Positions 51,057-59,338 of a stretch of 64,000 nt of DNA are shown here, piece by piece; position 1 is the stretch's first letter, and every line of letters starts with the position of its first letter. The position numbers and the translations under genes are program-made. A model generated the notes under the pieces. The model was not told the DNA's origin and did not search any database. It saw only the letters and a program-made list of their open reading frames with translations. This DNA is from Sphingobium xanthum. GTDB taxonomy: Bacteria; Pseudomonadota; Alphaproteobacteria; Sphingomonadales; Sphingomonadaceae. The stretch lies in assembly GCF_019737615.1 (NCBI RefSeq), contig NZ_JAHKKS010000016.1:1-64000 (forward strand), in the 5' to 3' direction.

Positions 51057-52178
51057 ATGCTTCCGCCCAAGATGCGCGCAGCGCGCATGTATGACGTCGG
51101 TTCCGAAATGGTGATCGAAGACGTCGATACGCCACGACCCGAGGCGATGGACGTCATCGTGAAGGTGCATGCCTGCAACGTTGTTCCGAACCTTGGCAAC
51201 GTGCTCAGGAACTGGACCACCTGGTTCCCTCAACTGCCGCTGCCGCACTTGCCCGCGACCTTCGGACTGGATGCGGCTGGCACGATCGCCGCTGTGGGTA
51301 GCGGGGTGAGCGATCTCAAGGTGGGTGACCGCGTCTATGTGAACCCTGCCCGCAGCTGCGGCAGTTGCGGACCCTGTCGATCCATGAATCCCATTGGTTG
51401 CAGCGCCTTCGTGTTTCAGGGCTATTTCGGCTTCACCGCGCGCGCCCAGGAAACATTCGATCGATATCCCTGGGGAGGGCTGTGCGAATATATGGCGGCG
51501 CCGGCGAATGCGATCGTCACCTTGCCCGACAATGTCACATGCCAGCAGGCCTCGCGCCTCGGCTATACGGGCACCGGATATTCGGCACTGCGCAAGGGCG
51601 GAGCTGGCCCGAACGTTACGACCATGATAACCGGTGCATCGGGCACCCTCGGACTTGGCACCATGCTCTGCGCGCTGGGGCTGGGCGTTACGCGCATCCT
51701 TGCCGTGGCGCGTGACAAGACGCTCCTGGAGGAAGTCCGCCAGATCGCGCCGCAGCGTATCGAGATACATTCCCTGCTCGACGGTCCCGTGTCTCCCTGG
51801 GCGCTGGCGAAGACGGACGGCGAGGGCGTCGATCTCATCGTCAATTGTCTCGGCCCTGGCGCCCAGCCCGATCAGATGCTGGACGAACTCCTCGCGTTGC
51901 GTCGCGGCGGGCGCTTCGTCAACGTTGGCGCCGTGGCGGCGCCGGTGCCGATCGACGTGCATACGCTGATGGATCGGAACCAGAGCTTCATCGGCTCGGC
52001 CTGGTTCACCACGCCGGAAGGCCAGGAAATGGCGGAAATGATCCGTGGCAGCACGCTGGACATGGGGACGTTCCGGCAGGTCTCCTTCCCGCTGGAGCGC
52101 GTCAACGAAGTGCTCGGCGGCATCGACAGCCGCCATGGCGGCTTCTCCAACTTCACGATCGTGCCAAATCCGGAGTGA
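51057..52178 (+). CDS. Zinc-type medium-chain dehydrogenase lacking the usual catalytic-zinc motif, copy 1
   Basis: 373 residues from ATG 51057 with AAGGAGAGGG. The structural-zinc lobe is intact (CGSCGPCRSMNPIGC). The nucleotide-binding site shows GASGTLGLGTM. The usual GHExxG catalytic-zinc region reads FGLDAAG, and the first ligand region reads ACNVVPNLGNVLRNW. So Cys is kept but the GHE His and Glu are missing. It shares this odd N-terminus with 56138-57247. It likely oxidises or reduces a catabolic intermediate with NAD(P), perhaps without catalytic zinc. Confidence 0.83.
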   Translation: MLPPKMRAARMYDVGSEMVIEDVDTPRPEAMDVIVKVHACNVVPNLGNVLRNWTTWFPQLPLPHLPATFGLDAAGTIAAVGSGVSDLKVGDRVYVNPARSCGSCGPCRSMNPIGCSAFVFQGYFGFTARAQETFDRYPWGGLCEYMAAPANAIVTLPDNVTCQQASRLGYTGTGYSALRKGGAGPNVTTMITGASGTLGLGTMLCALGLGVTRILAVARDKTLLEEVRQIAPQRIEIHSLLDGPVSPWALAKTDGEGVDLIVNCLGPGAQPDQMLDELLALRRGGRFVNVGAVAAPVPIDVHTLMDRNQSFIGSAWFTTPEGQEMAEMIRGSTLDMGTFRQVSFPLERVNEVLGGIDSRHGGFSNFTIVPNPE

Positions 52179-52254
52179 CAGCAGCCTCGGTGCGGGGAGG
52201 GTGGTTCACCCAGTCTCCGCACCGGTCAGGCAACCGACGCCATTTCAGTCTTAG

Positions 52255-52369
52255 CCCCTCCTCTTCAGAGGAGGGGTTGGGGTGGTGTAGCAACGGTGCG
52301 AATGATCGCTTCGCGAGCGATGCTGGCGCATCGCCACCACCCCCTGACCCCTCCTCTGAAGAGGAGGGG
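52255..52369. repeat. Composite of two inverted GC-rich palindromes
   Basis: CCCCTCCTCTTCAGAGGAGGGG (52255-52276) and CCCCTCCTCTGAAGAGGAGGGG (52348-52369), with GGGGTGGTG (52279-52287) facing CACCACCCC (52335-52343). The whole can fold into one long interrupted hairpin. It lies between two convergent genes and resembles REP/BIME-type repeats. Confidence 0.8.
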
Positions 52370-52389
52370 CGATGGCAGGAAGCCACCCC

Positions 52390-54000
52390 TTACCAGCCGA
52401 GCGCCATCGCCAGTACCCTGGCTGCCGATGCCTCATCGAGGCTGTTGCCGCGCCATGCGATGTGTTGGTCGGGGCGCACCAGAAGCATATCGGCGGCGTA
52501 GATGCGGCGTGCGTGGTCGTCGGCGATACGAATGATCTTGAGCGGGATACCCCGCGCAGCCGCAGCCCGTTCGGCCGCCATGCTATCGACACCGCCGAAC
52601 GCCAGCAGGCTGAACCAGCGGTCGAGCTGTGCATAGACGGCGCGGCCATCCTTCAGAAAAAGGCTCGGCAAGCGTGCGCCGGGGACGGTATTGCAAATAT
52701 ATCTGTCCGGGTCGTTGGCCACCTCGGCGCTCGGTTCGGCGGCGACGATCGGCGAGCCGGCATAATGGTAGCCCATCTCGATCCCCAGGCTTTCCGCTTC
52801 GGCATTGCCCAAACGCTCGATTTCGCTGGCGACCCGCGCCCGTGTGGCTTCGGCGCCGTCCTCCTCCAGCTCCGGACCATAGAGCGCGGCAACCACCGCG
52901 CGCACCTCGTTGTGCCGTCCCGACGCTTCGCAGTTGCGCCGCCATACCGGCACGCGCTCGCGCTCATAGGCGTCGATCAGCCCTGGTCCGCCAAAGCCCT
53001 TGAGGATGGCGGCGAGCGTCCAGCCGAGGCTGAAGGCATCGCCGATCCCGGTGTTCATGCCATAGCCGCCAGTCGGGATATATTGATGCGCGGCGTCGCC
53101 GGCGAGCAGGACCCGTTTCGTGCCGGCCCGCTGCGCGACGAGCAGGTGCGGCGACCACGGATTGGCGACGAGAACTTCCATCGGTATCTCGCGCCCGGCG
53201 AAGCGTGCCACGAGCGTTTCAGGAGGGGCGCCGTCGCTGGCATTGTGCGGATAGCGCGAATGTAGTGTCCAGGTATCGACGTCGTTCTGCGCGATCAGCG
53301 TGCCGTGGATCGACTGATAATGCCAGGTGAGGCCCCAGCGCTGGAGCAGGTGGCGCGCGGCGGCATCATCCGTGCGAAAGTGCGTCATGAAGCGGGGCAT
53401 GATGTTTCGGCGGCCGTCGAGTCCGATGCCGAGCGTTTCCCGCACCGCGCTGCCGCCGCCGTCGCAACCGCACAGGAACAGGCAATGCACCTGTTCCATC
53501 CGGTCGGTCTCCCGGTCCCGCAGGGTCGCGACGACGCCGTCCGTTTCCTCGACGAGATCCACCAGCTCGACACCGAAGCGGACCTGGGCATTGGTCTCGC
53601 GTTCGAGCTGCGCCTTGAGCACTGGTTCGATTTCGGTCTGGGAGACGCGCATTGGCGGCGAGAAGGGTTGGCTTCCGTCATTGCGCTCCCGATAAATCTT
53701 GCGCGCACGCTCGGGCGAGGGGAGCGGGAAGCGCTTGAGCTCGTGGCCGGACATGCTGGTGACCCACGAAACGTCGAACGGGTTCGCCTCGTCCACGGCC
53801 ACCGCGCGCAAGGCCGGTTCGAGCCCGGCGAGATTGAAGAGCTCCATGCTGCGGACATTGGTGTTGTCCATCTTGGGATGGCGCGTGGTGGTGGCGTTCC
53901 GCTCGACGAGCATCACATCGATACCACGCCGGGCGAGATCGCGCGCCAGCGTGAGTCCCACCGGTCCGCCGCCGGCGACAAGAACGGATACCTGTCTCAT
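52390..54000 (-). CDS. FAD-dependent class A aromatic monooxygenase (MhpA/PheA-like)
   Basis: 536 residues from ATG 54000 with GGAGAGG. It has the FAD Rossmann motif VLVAGGGPVGLTLARDLARRG, the dual-nucleotide motif CDGGGSAVRETLG, and the second FAD motif LLAGDAAHQYIPTGGYGMNTG with DAFSLGW. A C-terminal thioredoxin-like region follows, as in phenol and 3-(3-hydroxyphenyl)propionate hydroxylases. It likely hydroxylates a phenolic ring using NAD(P)H and O2. Its position after the TetR/DoxX/binding-protein run suggests a shared or adjacent transcript. Confidence 0.9.
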   Translation of the reverse strand: MRQVSVLVAGGGPVGLTLARDLARRGIDVMLVERNATTTRHPKMDNTNVRSMELFNLAGLEPALRAVAVDEANPFDVSWVTSMSGHELKRFPLPSPERARKIYRERNDGSQPFSPPMRVSQTEIEPVLKAQLERETNAQVRFGVELVDLVEETDGVVATLRDRETDRMEQVHCLFLCGCDGGGSAVRETLGIGLDGRRNIMPRFMTHFRTDDAAARHLLQRWGLTWHYQSIHGTLIAQNDVDTWTLHSRYPHNASDGAPPETLVARFAGREIPMEVLVANPWSPHLLVAQRAGTKRVLLAGDAAHQYIPTGGYGMNTGIGDAFSLGWTLAAILKGFGGPGLIDAYERERVPVWRRNCEASGRHNEVRAVVAALYGPELEEDGAEATRARVASEIERLGNAEAESLGIEMGYHYAGSPIVAAEPSAEVANDPDRYICNTVPGARLPSLFLKDGRAVYAQLDRWFSLLAFGGVDSMAAERAAAARGIPLKIIRIADDHARRIYAADMLLVRPDQHIAWRGNSLDEASAARVLAMALGW

Positions 54001-54179
54001 GCAATCCTCTCCACATGCCGGGGTCGTGACGCATGCAGCGTCATTCGAAACTGACCGTATCGGCAATTGCAGTTTGCATTTCTAACTTCTAAATGACAAT
54101 ATGTACAATACGAAATTGATTGCGCACGCGGAAGGAAAGACCCGATCCGATCGAGTTTGTCAGGTCAGCCCGAACTGGA

Positions 54180-54779
54180 TCAGCTGTGGGAGGCGCCGTA
54201 AGCGACGTGAATGGAGGTAAGCGCCAGTCTCACGAGGTCGCGGACGTGCGGCGCGTCCCCCTCGCTGAAACCCGATGCCGCGCCATAAGTCAGTTCGAGC
54301 ACGATGGCACCGAGGATTTCGGGCTTTGCCGGCTGGAGATTGGGCGCGAGCGGCAGCAGCAGCGCGCCGACTTCGCGCCATTGCTCCAGAAACAGGGTCG
54401 AGGGCAATGACCCGAAAGTCGCCTCGCGCCGAACACGCCGGAACAGCTCCAGCGCAAGGAGACCCCAGGTCGGATCGGAGGCGCGCTGTTCCGCCCAGTC
54501 GCAGATCCGGTCGATCATCTCGCCTGGCTTCGTGACGTCGCGAAGCAGCCTGCCGATCTCGACGACATCCTGCCTGGCGTGGCGGTCCAGCAGTTCGAAG
54601 AAGAACGCCTCCTTGCTGGAAAAATTCGAATAGAAGGCGCCCTTGCTGAAGCCGGCCGCCTCGGCGATCTTGTCGATCGATGCGCCTTCATAGCCTTCGC
54701 GGGCAACGACCTCGGGCGCGCATTCCAGCAACTTTGCTCGGGTGAGCGCCTGGCTCTCTTCCCGTGTCAGTCGGGCCAA
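54180..54779 (-). CDS. TetR-family transcriptional regulator
   Basis: 199 residues. HTH: AKLLECAPEVVAREGYEGASIDKIAEAAGFSKGAFYSNFSSKEAFF. AGGAGATACG precedes ATG 54779, ten bases after the DoxX-like gene. A small C-terminal ligand domain follows. A second candidate for the GATACCGATCGGTATC operators, and possibly self-regulating within its operon. Confidence 0.92.
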   Translation of the reverse strand: MARLTREESQALTRAKLLECAPEVVAREGYEGASIDKIAEAAGFSKGAFYSNFSSKEAFFFELLDRHARQDVVEIGRLLRDVTKPGEMIDRICDWAEQRASDPTWGLLALELFRRVRREATFGSLPSTLFLEQWREVGALLLPLAPNLQPAKPEILGAIVLELTYGAASGFSEGDAPHVRDLVRLALTSIHVAYGASHS

Positions 54780-54788
54780 TCGTATCTC

Positions 54789-55136
54789 CTAGATGACGGC
54801 CAATATGCAGGCCAGGCTCCAGAAGATCATATATTCCGGTCCATTCTTGTTCCAGCGCCAATTCCATCCATGCATGCGCAGGACCGCATAAGTCGCGCCC
54901 ATGAGAACGAAGACCGCAAGCGCGGCAGCCGGCTGCGGATAGATGTTCAGGATGAGCCCGGCGGCAGCGATCAACTCCATCACGATCGTGAGCGCGAGGA
55001 AGGCCCAGCCGGGATTCAGGCCCACGTTGGAGAATGTGTGCTGGGCGAGCGTCGCGTTCTTGAGCTTCAAGGCGGCGTGGGGAAGGAACCAGGCGCCGCA
55101 CATGATGCGAAGCAAATCCTGCGGATCGAGCGCCAT
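54789..55136 (-). CDS. DoxX-like small integral membrane protein
   Basis: 115 residues with about four hydrophobic segments (WAFLALTIVMELIAAAGLIL, PAAALAVFVLMGATYAVL, YMIFWSLACILAVI). The CGAWFLPHAALKLKN opening matches DoxX/DoxD-type proteins. TGATG overlap with the binding-protein gene shows coupling. DoxX-like proteins are often linked to quinone or thiol redox at the membrane. A specific role here is unknown. Confidence 0.7.
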   Translation of the reverse strand: MALDPQDLLRIMCGAWFLPHAALKLKNATLAQHTFSNVGLNPGWAFLALTIVMELIAAAGLILNIYPQPAAALAVFVLMGATYAVLRMHGWNWRWNKNGPEYMIFWSLACILAVI

Positions 55137-56047
55137 CAGGCAAGCTCCCTTCCGAGCAGTTCTGGCGCGAAGACCCCGAACGCATTCGTGCGCTGATCTG
55201 CTGTGATGAGATTGGCGCGAACCATCAGGTCGATGCTGGTCTCAAGCGCCGGGCGTGGCACGGCCATATGATATGGCCACATCCCCATGTCGCGCATGTA
55301 GATGTAACCGCGCCGGGCCAGGTCGGCATTGTCTCTGGTTGTGATACCCCGAAAGATTGCGGAACACGCGCTCTCGTTCGCCGGATCGTTCACGAAGTCG
55401 TAGGCTTCGTCGAGCGCCGCAAAGAAACTGCGGAAGACGGCCGATTTCGCCTGCAGTACCGCCACCTTGCCGATGAACGCGGCGAAGACGATCTCCGGGA
55501 TACTGTGGTTCACTTCTGCAAGCAGGGAATAGCCCTGATCGGCTGCCAGGAAATTCCAGGGCGCCGGCTGGGGGGCTGCGTCTATCTCGCCCTTCTGCAT
55601 GGCGTCCCAGCGCGCAGTGTGAATGCCGGCAATCGCAAACTCGTAATCGCCCGGATAGGCCAGGCCATGCTCGGCGAGCATGATCTGCGTATAGATGGCT
55701 GTTCCCTCGGTCAGCGAAGATGTGCCGATCTTCTTGCCCCGAAGATCGGCGATCGACTGGATTTCGGGGCGGGCGACCAGTGACATCGGCAGGCGGTTCG
55801 CATTGGAGGCGACGACGCGCAGATCGCCGCCCGCGAGATAATTGCTGATCGCGCCTTCCGGTGGGGTGATCGCGAGGTCCGCTTCGCCGTCGATCACCGC
55901 CTGCGTCGCCTTGTCGACGCCGCCCAGCTTGATGAGCTCGACCTCGATCCCCGCGCGATCGAACAGTCCCCGCTCGATCGCGACGAAGACCGGCAGCCAG
56001 TTGAAACCCTGGGCGCCGCCCGCGAGCTTGAGATGCGTCTTGGTCAT
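55136..56047 (-). CDS. NMT1/THI5-like (TauA-type) binding-fold protein without signal peptide
   Basis: 303 residues. It has the periplasmic-binding-protein fold of the NMT1/SsuA/TauA group: GAQGFNWLPVFVAIERGLFDRAGIEVELI, GEADLAITPPEGAISNYLAGG and DLRGKKIGTSSLTEGTAIYTQIML. The N-terminus (MTKTHLKLAGG) has no leader, and no permease or ATPase gene is nearby. So it is probably cytosolic and not a transporter component. Alternatives are an enzyme on this fold (as for THI5 or some decarboxylase-like proteins) or a ligand sensor. Confidence 0.8.
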   Translation of the reverse strand: MTKTHLKLAGGAQGFNWLPVFVAIERGLFDRAGIEVELIKLGGVDKATQAVIDGEADLAITPPEGAISNYLAGGDLRVVASNANRLPMSLVARPEIQSIADLRGKKIGTSSLTEGTAIYTQIMLAEHGLAYPGDYEFAIAGIHTARWDAMQKGEIDAAPQPAPWNFLAADQGYSLLAEVNHSIPEIVFAAFIGKVAVLQAKSAVFRSFFAALDEAYDFVNDPANESACSAIFRGITTRDNADLARRGYIYMRDMGMWPYHMAVPRPALETSIDLMVRANLITADQRTNAFGVFAPELLGRELA

Positions 56048-56137
56048 TCTCTTTCTCCATGTGCCGGTGCCCGAAGCAAGCGGAGCACGGGACGGGTAGA
56101 TCGAAAGCGCGGGCGAGGGCGGCCCTCGCGCGCGCCG

Positions 56138-57247
56138 CTAAAGTTCGAGGACGTAGCTGGTGAAGCCGCCATCGCCGGAGGCCGCGCCGTTGATGGCCTC
56201 ATTGACGCGATCCAGCGGAAAGGCGCGGGCTTCCAGGATGGACAGATCGACGACACCGCTGCGCACCATCTCGGCCATTTCCATCCCTTCCGCCGTGGTG
56301 AACCAGGCCGAGCCGATCAGCTGCATCGAATTGTCCATCCACCATTTGGTGTTGAGCGCCATGTCGCTGCCCGTGCCGCCGATATTAATGATGCGCCCGC
56401 CGCGCCGGACGCCCATCATGGCGTCCTTGAGGGCAGCAACATCGGCGACGGCGCCGAGGCAATCGACCATGAAGTCGGCCCCCAGGCCGGCCGTCCGGGA
56501 TTTCACCCAGTCGGCGGCATAGCCTTTGGCGTTGGAGAACGTCTCGATGCGGCCGGGCGCGAGCTGCTTCAGCCGCTCCAGCAAAGGCTCGCCGCGCGCG
56601 ACCGCGTAGATTTTCGCGACGCCCATGGCGAGCGCGAAGATCGTCGCACCGACGCCGAGCGTACCGGTCGCGCCGTTGATGACGAGCGACTTGCCGGCGA
56701 GGATACCGCACTTCTTGAGAGCCGAATAAGAGGTGCCGAGATAGCCGAGCCGGGCTGCCTGAACGAACGACAGATTATCGGGAATCTTCACGATGGCGCC
56801 TTGCGGGGCGGACATGAATTCCGCGAAGCCGCCACCGGGATAGCGTGCGTAGACATCGAGGCTCTTCTCGTTGAAGCCGAAATAGCCGCAGAAGGTGAAA
56901 TAGTCGCATTTCGCCTGCTCGCCCGAGGCGCAGGCATGGCAGGCGCCGCAGGAGCGCAGCGGGTTCACATAGACGCGATCCCCCGGCTTGATGGCGACGA
57001 CCTGCTCCCCGACGGCGCGCACGATGCCGGCCGGATCGAGGCCGAAGATCGCCGGCTTGGGCGGCAGCGGCTGATGGGGATACCAGCTTTCCCAATTGTT
57101 CAGCACATTGGCGAGATTGGGCACCAGCCCGCAGGCCTTGACCTCGACGACCACATCGTTGCCGGATGCGACCGGTCTCTCGACCTCCTCGATCACCATC
57201 GGCGTGTTGATGGCGTGAAGCCGCGCGGCGCGCATATGCTCAGTCAT
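56138..57247 (-). CDS. Zinc-type medium-chain dehydrogenase lacking the usual catalytic-zinc motif, copy 2
   Basis: 369 residues from ATG 57247. Structural-zinc lobe CGACHACASGEQAKC; nucleotide motif NGATGTLGVGATIF. The GHE region is replaced by FGLDPAG, and the first ligand region reads ACGLVPNLANVLNNWESW. Same layout as 51057-52178 throughout, so the two are paralogues. It heads the minus-strand run with the NMT1-like, DoxX-like and TetR genes. Confidence 0.83.
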   Translation of the reverse strand: MTEHMRAARLHAINTPMVIEEVERPVASGNDVVVEVKACGLVPNLANVLNNWESWYPHQPLPPKPAIFGLDPAGIVRAVGEQVVAIKPGDRVYVNPLRSCGACHACASGEQAKCDYFTFCGYFGFNEKSLDVYARYPGGGFAEFMSAPQGAIVKIPDNLSFVQAARLGYLGTSYSALKKCGILAGKSLVINGATGTLGVGATIFALAMGVAKIYAVARGEPLLERLKQLAPGRIETFSNAKGYAADWVKSRTAGLGADFMVDCLGAVADVAALKDAMMGVRRGGRIINIGGTGSDMALNTKWWMDNSMQLIGSAWFTTAEGMEMAEMVRSGVVDLSILEARAFPLDRVNEAINGAASGDGGFTSYVLEL

Positions 57248-57470
57248 GTCTCTCCCGGTCCTTGTGAAGCGTCGAACAGGCGATCTTCGATCGTCTCTTA
57301 TGAATACTGCATAGTATCTGAGATTTTGCAACTACCAAGATGCAGCCACGATTTTCGGGCCTTAACGCGATCCAAGAATCTGAAATAAAATGAATTTATT
57401 TCGATTCTTTCACCTTGGCGTCGATGCCAGCGATCCGGTCGGACGTTGATTGTATACCGATGGGATTTCT

Positions 57471-57486
57471 GATACCGATCGGTTTC
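57471..57486. promoter_or_regulatory. TetR-type operator, second copy, upstream of the cupin gene
   Basis: GATACCGATCGGTTTC matches the palindrome at 45743-45758 at 15 of 16 positions. A weaker related word (TATACCGATGGGAT, 57453-57466) lies just upstream, so two dimers could bind side by side. The site is 24 bases from the cupin start, within the gap divergent to the dehydrogenase at 57247. Confidence 0.7.
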
Positions 57487-57510
57487 TAAAGCAAGCCGGA
57501 GAGGAATGGG

Positions 57511-58050
57511 ATGCAGGTCCGCCGCGTGGTCACGGGCAAATCCGCCGAGGGGAAATCGATCGTTCTGAGCGACGGTGCGTCACCGTGCGAAAGGGTGCTG
57601 GTCCACACGCCGGGCTTCGTCTCGTCGCCGCTCTGGAAACTCGCCTCGACGCCTGACCTGGCGGAGCCGCCTCCGCAGGACCCGGTCGCGGCCGACGGAA
57701 CCATGGTGATGCCGGCAGGCGGCTCGTCCTTCTGGGTAATCACTTTCCCGCCGGACAGCGTGCTCATGTCACCGGACTGGAATCCGGCTGTCGCTGGCCC
57801 GGAAATGGCGACTGCGTCCGAAGGCATTGCCGAGCGCATGGAGCCGGACAATCCGGGCATGCATCAGACGCCGACGGTCGATTATGTGACGGTGGTCAAA
57901 GGCCGCGTCGTTCTGGAACTCGACGACGGCAAGGCCGTGGAACTCAGCCCCGGCGACACGGTGGTTCAGCAGGGCACGCGCCACGCCTGGCGGAACCCGA
58001 CGAGCGATCCCGCGACGATCTCCGTCGTCCTGCTCGGCGCCAAGGGCTGA
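57511..58050 (+). CDS. Cupin-domain protein
   Basis: 179 residues. The C-terminal half (about 100-170) is a small-beta-barrel cupin: TPTVDYVTVVKGRVVLELDDGKAVELSPGD, then VVQQGTRHAWRNP. The first cupin motif lacks the usual His pair (HQTPTVDY carries one His), so metal binding is uncertain. The N-terminal half resembles other cupins found beside aromatic catabolism genes. Likely regulated by the TetR operator at 57471. Function unknown. Confidence 0.78.
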   Translation: MQVRRVVTGKSAEGKSIVLSDGASPCERVLVHTPGFVSSPLWKLASTPDLAEPPPQDPVAADGTMVMPAGGSSFWVITFPPDSVLMSPDWNPAVAGPEMATASEGIAERMEPDNPGMHQTPTVDYVTVVKGRVVLELDDGKAVELSPGDTVVQQGTRHAWRNPTSDPATISVVLLGAKG

Positions 58051-58090
58051 TCGCCTGGATGGCAGGAAAGGGTTGGGGAGCGGTCATAAG

Positions 58091-58207
58091 CCCCTCCTCT
58101 GAAGACGAGGGGCGGCAATGTCCGCAATGTCGTGGTTCTGCAACTGACCGGAATGGCGAGATTGGGGTGGTGGACGGACATCCTTCCCCTCCCTTGGAAG
58201 GGAGGGG
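58091..58207. repeat. Composite of two GC-rich palindromes
   Basis: CCCCTCCTCTGAAGACGAGGGG (58091-58112, one mismatch in the stem) and CCCCTCCCTTGGAAGGGAGGGG (58186-58207, perfect), with TTGGGGTGGTGG between them. Same class as the 52255-52369 composite, again between convergent genes. Confidence 0.75.
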
Positions 58208-58284
58208 GGATCAGATGCCCGCTTTCACTCGCGTCCGGACCTGCCTCCAGGAGGCAGCCGCAGCCGCGCTGGAATTCTCCAGGC

Positions 58285-59196
58285 TCAGGTCGCCTGAACT
58301 TCTCCAACGGTGGCGAAGAAATCCCGCAAGGCGAGATACTTCGCCGTTCTCGGCGCGCCGTGCGGGCGTGCGAGGCCGACGACGGTCGGCGTCAGCCGAT
58401 CGGAAATTTCCAGCGTGGTGACGCGGTGGCCATCATAAGTGAGATTGGGCGCAAGGCGCTGGACGAGGATGGAATATCCCAGACCGCGCCCCACGAGGCA
58501 GCGGGCCAGTTCATAATTCGTCGTCGTGTAGCGGACGATCGGACGCATGCCGAGCGAGGCGAAAATATGCTCGGTGTTCTGTCTGCTGGGTTGCACGTCG
58601 ATCTGGATCAGTGGCTCGGACACGAGTTCCGCCAGTTTCACCGACCCGCGCCCAGCCAGACGATGGCCTTCGGCGACGATGACATAGGGCTGATAGTCCC
58701 GGATCGGATCGAAGAGAAGCTGCTTGGAAACATCCACGCCATAGAGAATGGCGACATCGATCCGCCCACCCATCAGCATTTCGTGCAGATCTGGCGTCGA
58801 GGCTTCCTCGAATTCCAGATCGAGACCGGGATGCTTGCGGCCGAACCGCTCGATCGCGGCGGGCAGGAAGAAGGGCGTCAGCGTGGGATAGCATCCGATG
58901 ACGAGCCGCCCGCGCAACTCCTTGGCATTCTGCGATGCCTCGGACGCGAATGTCTCGGCGCCGGACAAGAGCTGCTGCGCATGCCGCAGCAGCATCGCGC
59001 CGGCCGGCGTCAGCGTCACCCCCTTGCCTTTGCGGCGGACGAACAATTGCGTGTTCATGTTGTTCTCGAGCTCATCGAGCGCGAGGGCGAGAGCCGTGGC
59101 GCTGACATGACATCGCTCGGCGGCGGCGGCGAGCGATCCTTCGCCCGCGACGGCATCGAAATATTCGAGTTGCCGCAACGTGAACGGGAAAGCCAT
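58285..59196 (-). CDS. LysR-family transcriptional regulator
   Basis: 303 residues from ATG 59196. HTH FTLRQLEYFDAVAGEGSLAAAAERCHVSATALALALDELEN; effector domain with GRLVIGCYPTLTPFFLPAAIERF and LMGGRIDVAILYG. The AGGxLVIGCY pattern recalls CynR/CatM-like regulators of aromatic catabolism. Divergent from demethylase copy 3, which it likely controls. Confidence 0.92.
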   Translation of the reverse strand: MAFPFTLRQLEYFDAVAGEGSLAAAAERCHVSATALALALDELENNMNTQLFVRRKGKGVTLTPAGAMLLRHAQQLLSGAETFASEASQNAKELRGRLVIGCYPTLTPFFLPAAIERFGRKHPGLDLEFEEASTPDLHEMLMGGRIDVAILYGVDVSKQLLFDPIRDYQPYVIVAEGHRLAGRGSVKLAELVSEPLIQIDVQPSRQNTEHIFASLGMRPIVRYTTTNYELARCLVGRGLGYSILVQRLAPNLTYDGHRVTTLEISDRLTPTVVGLARPHGAPRTAKYLALRDFFATVGEVQAT

Positions 59197-59338
59197 TCCA
59201 ATGTTTTCCTTCGGTATGTCTCCATAATAACATGTTTTACAAACCTGTCCACGCGCCATAGCCCGGTCCCGGCTGCATGCGGGGCTTACCCGTCAGCACC
59301 CAAGATCATGTTCGCCCCTGGCGACGAGAGGAGTGCCT

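Noticed and set aside
55136..56047. ABC transporter operon
   Set aside because: No permease or ATPase gene in the neighbourhood and no leader peptide on the binding protein.
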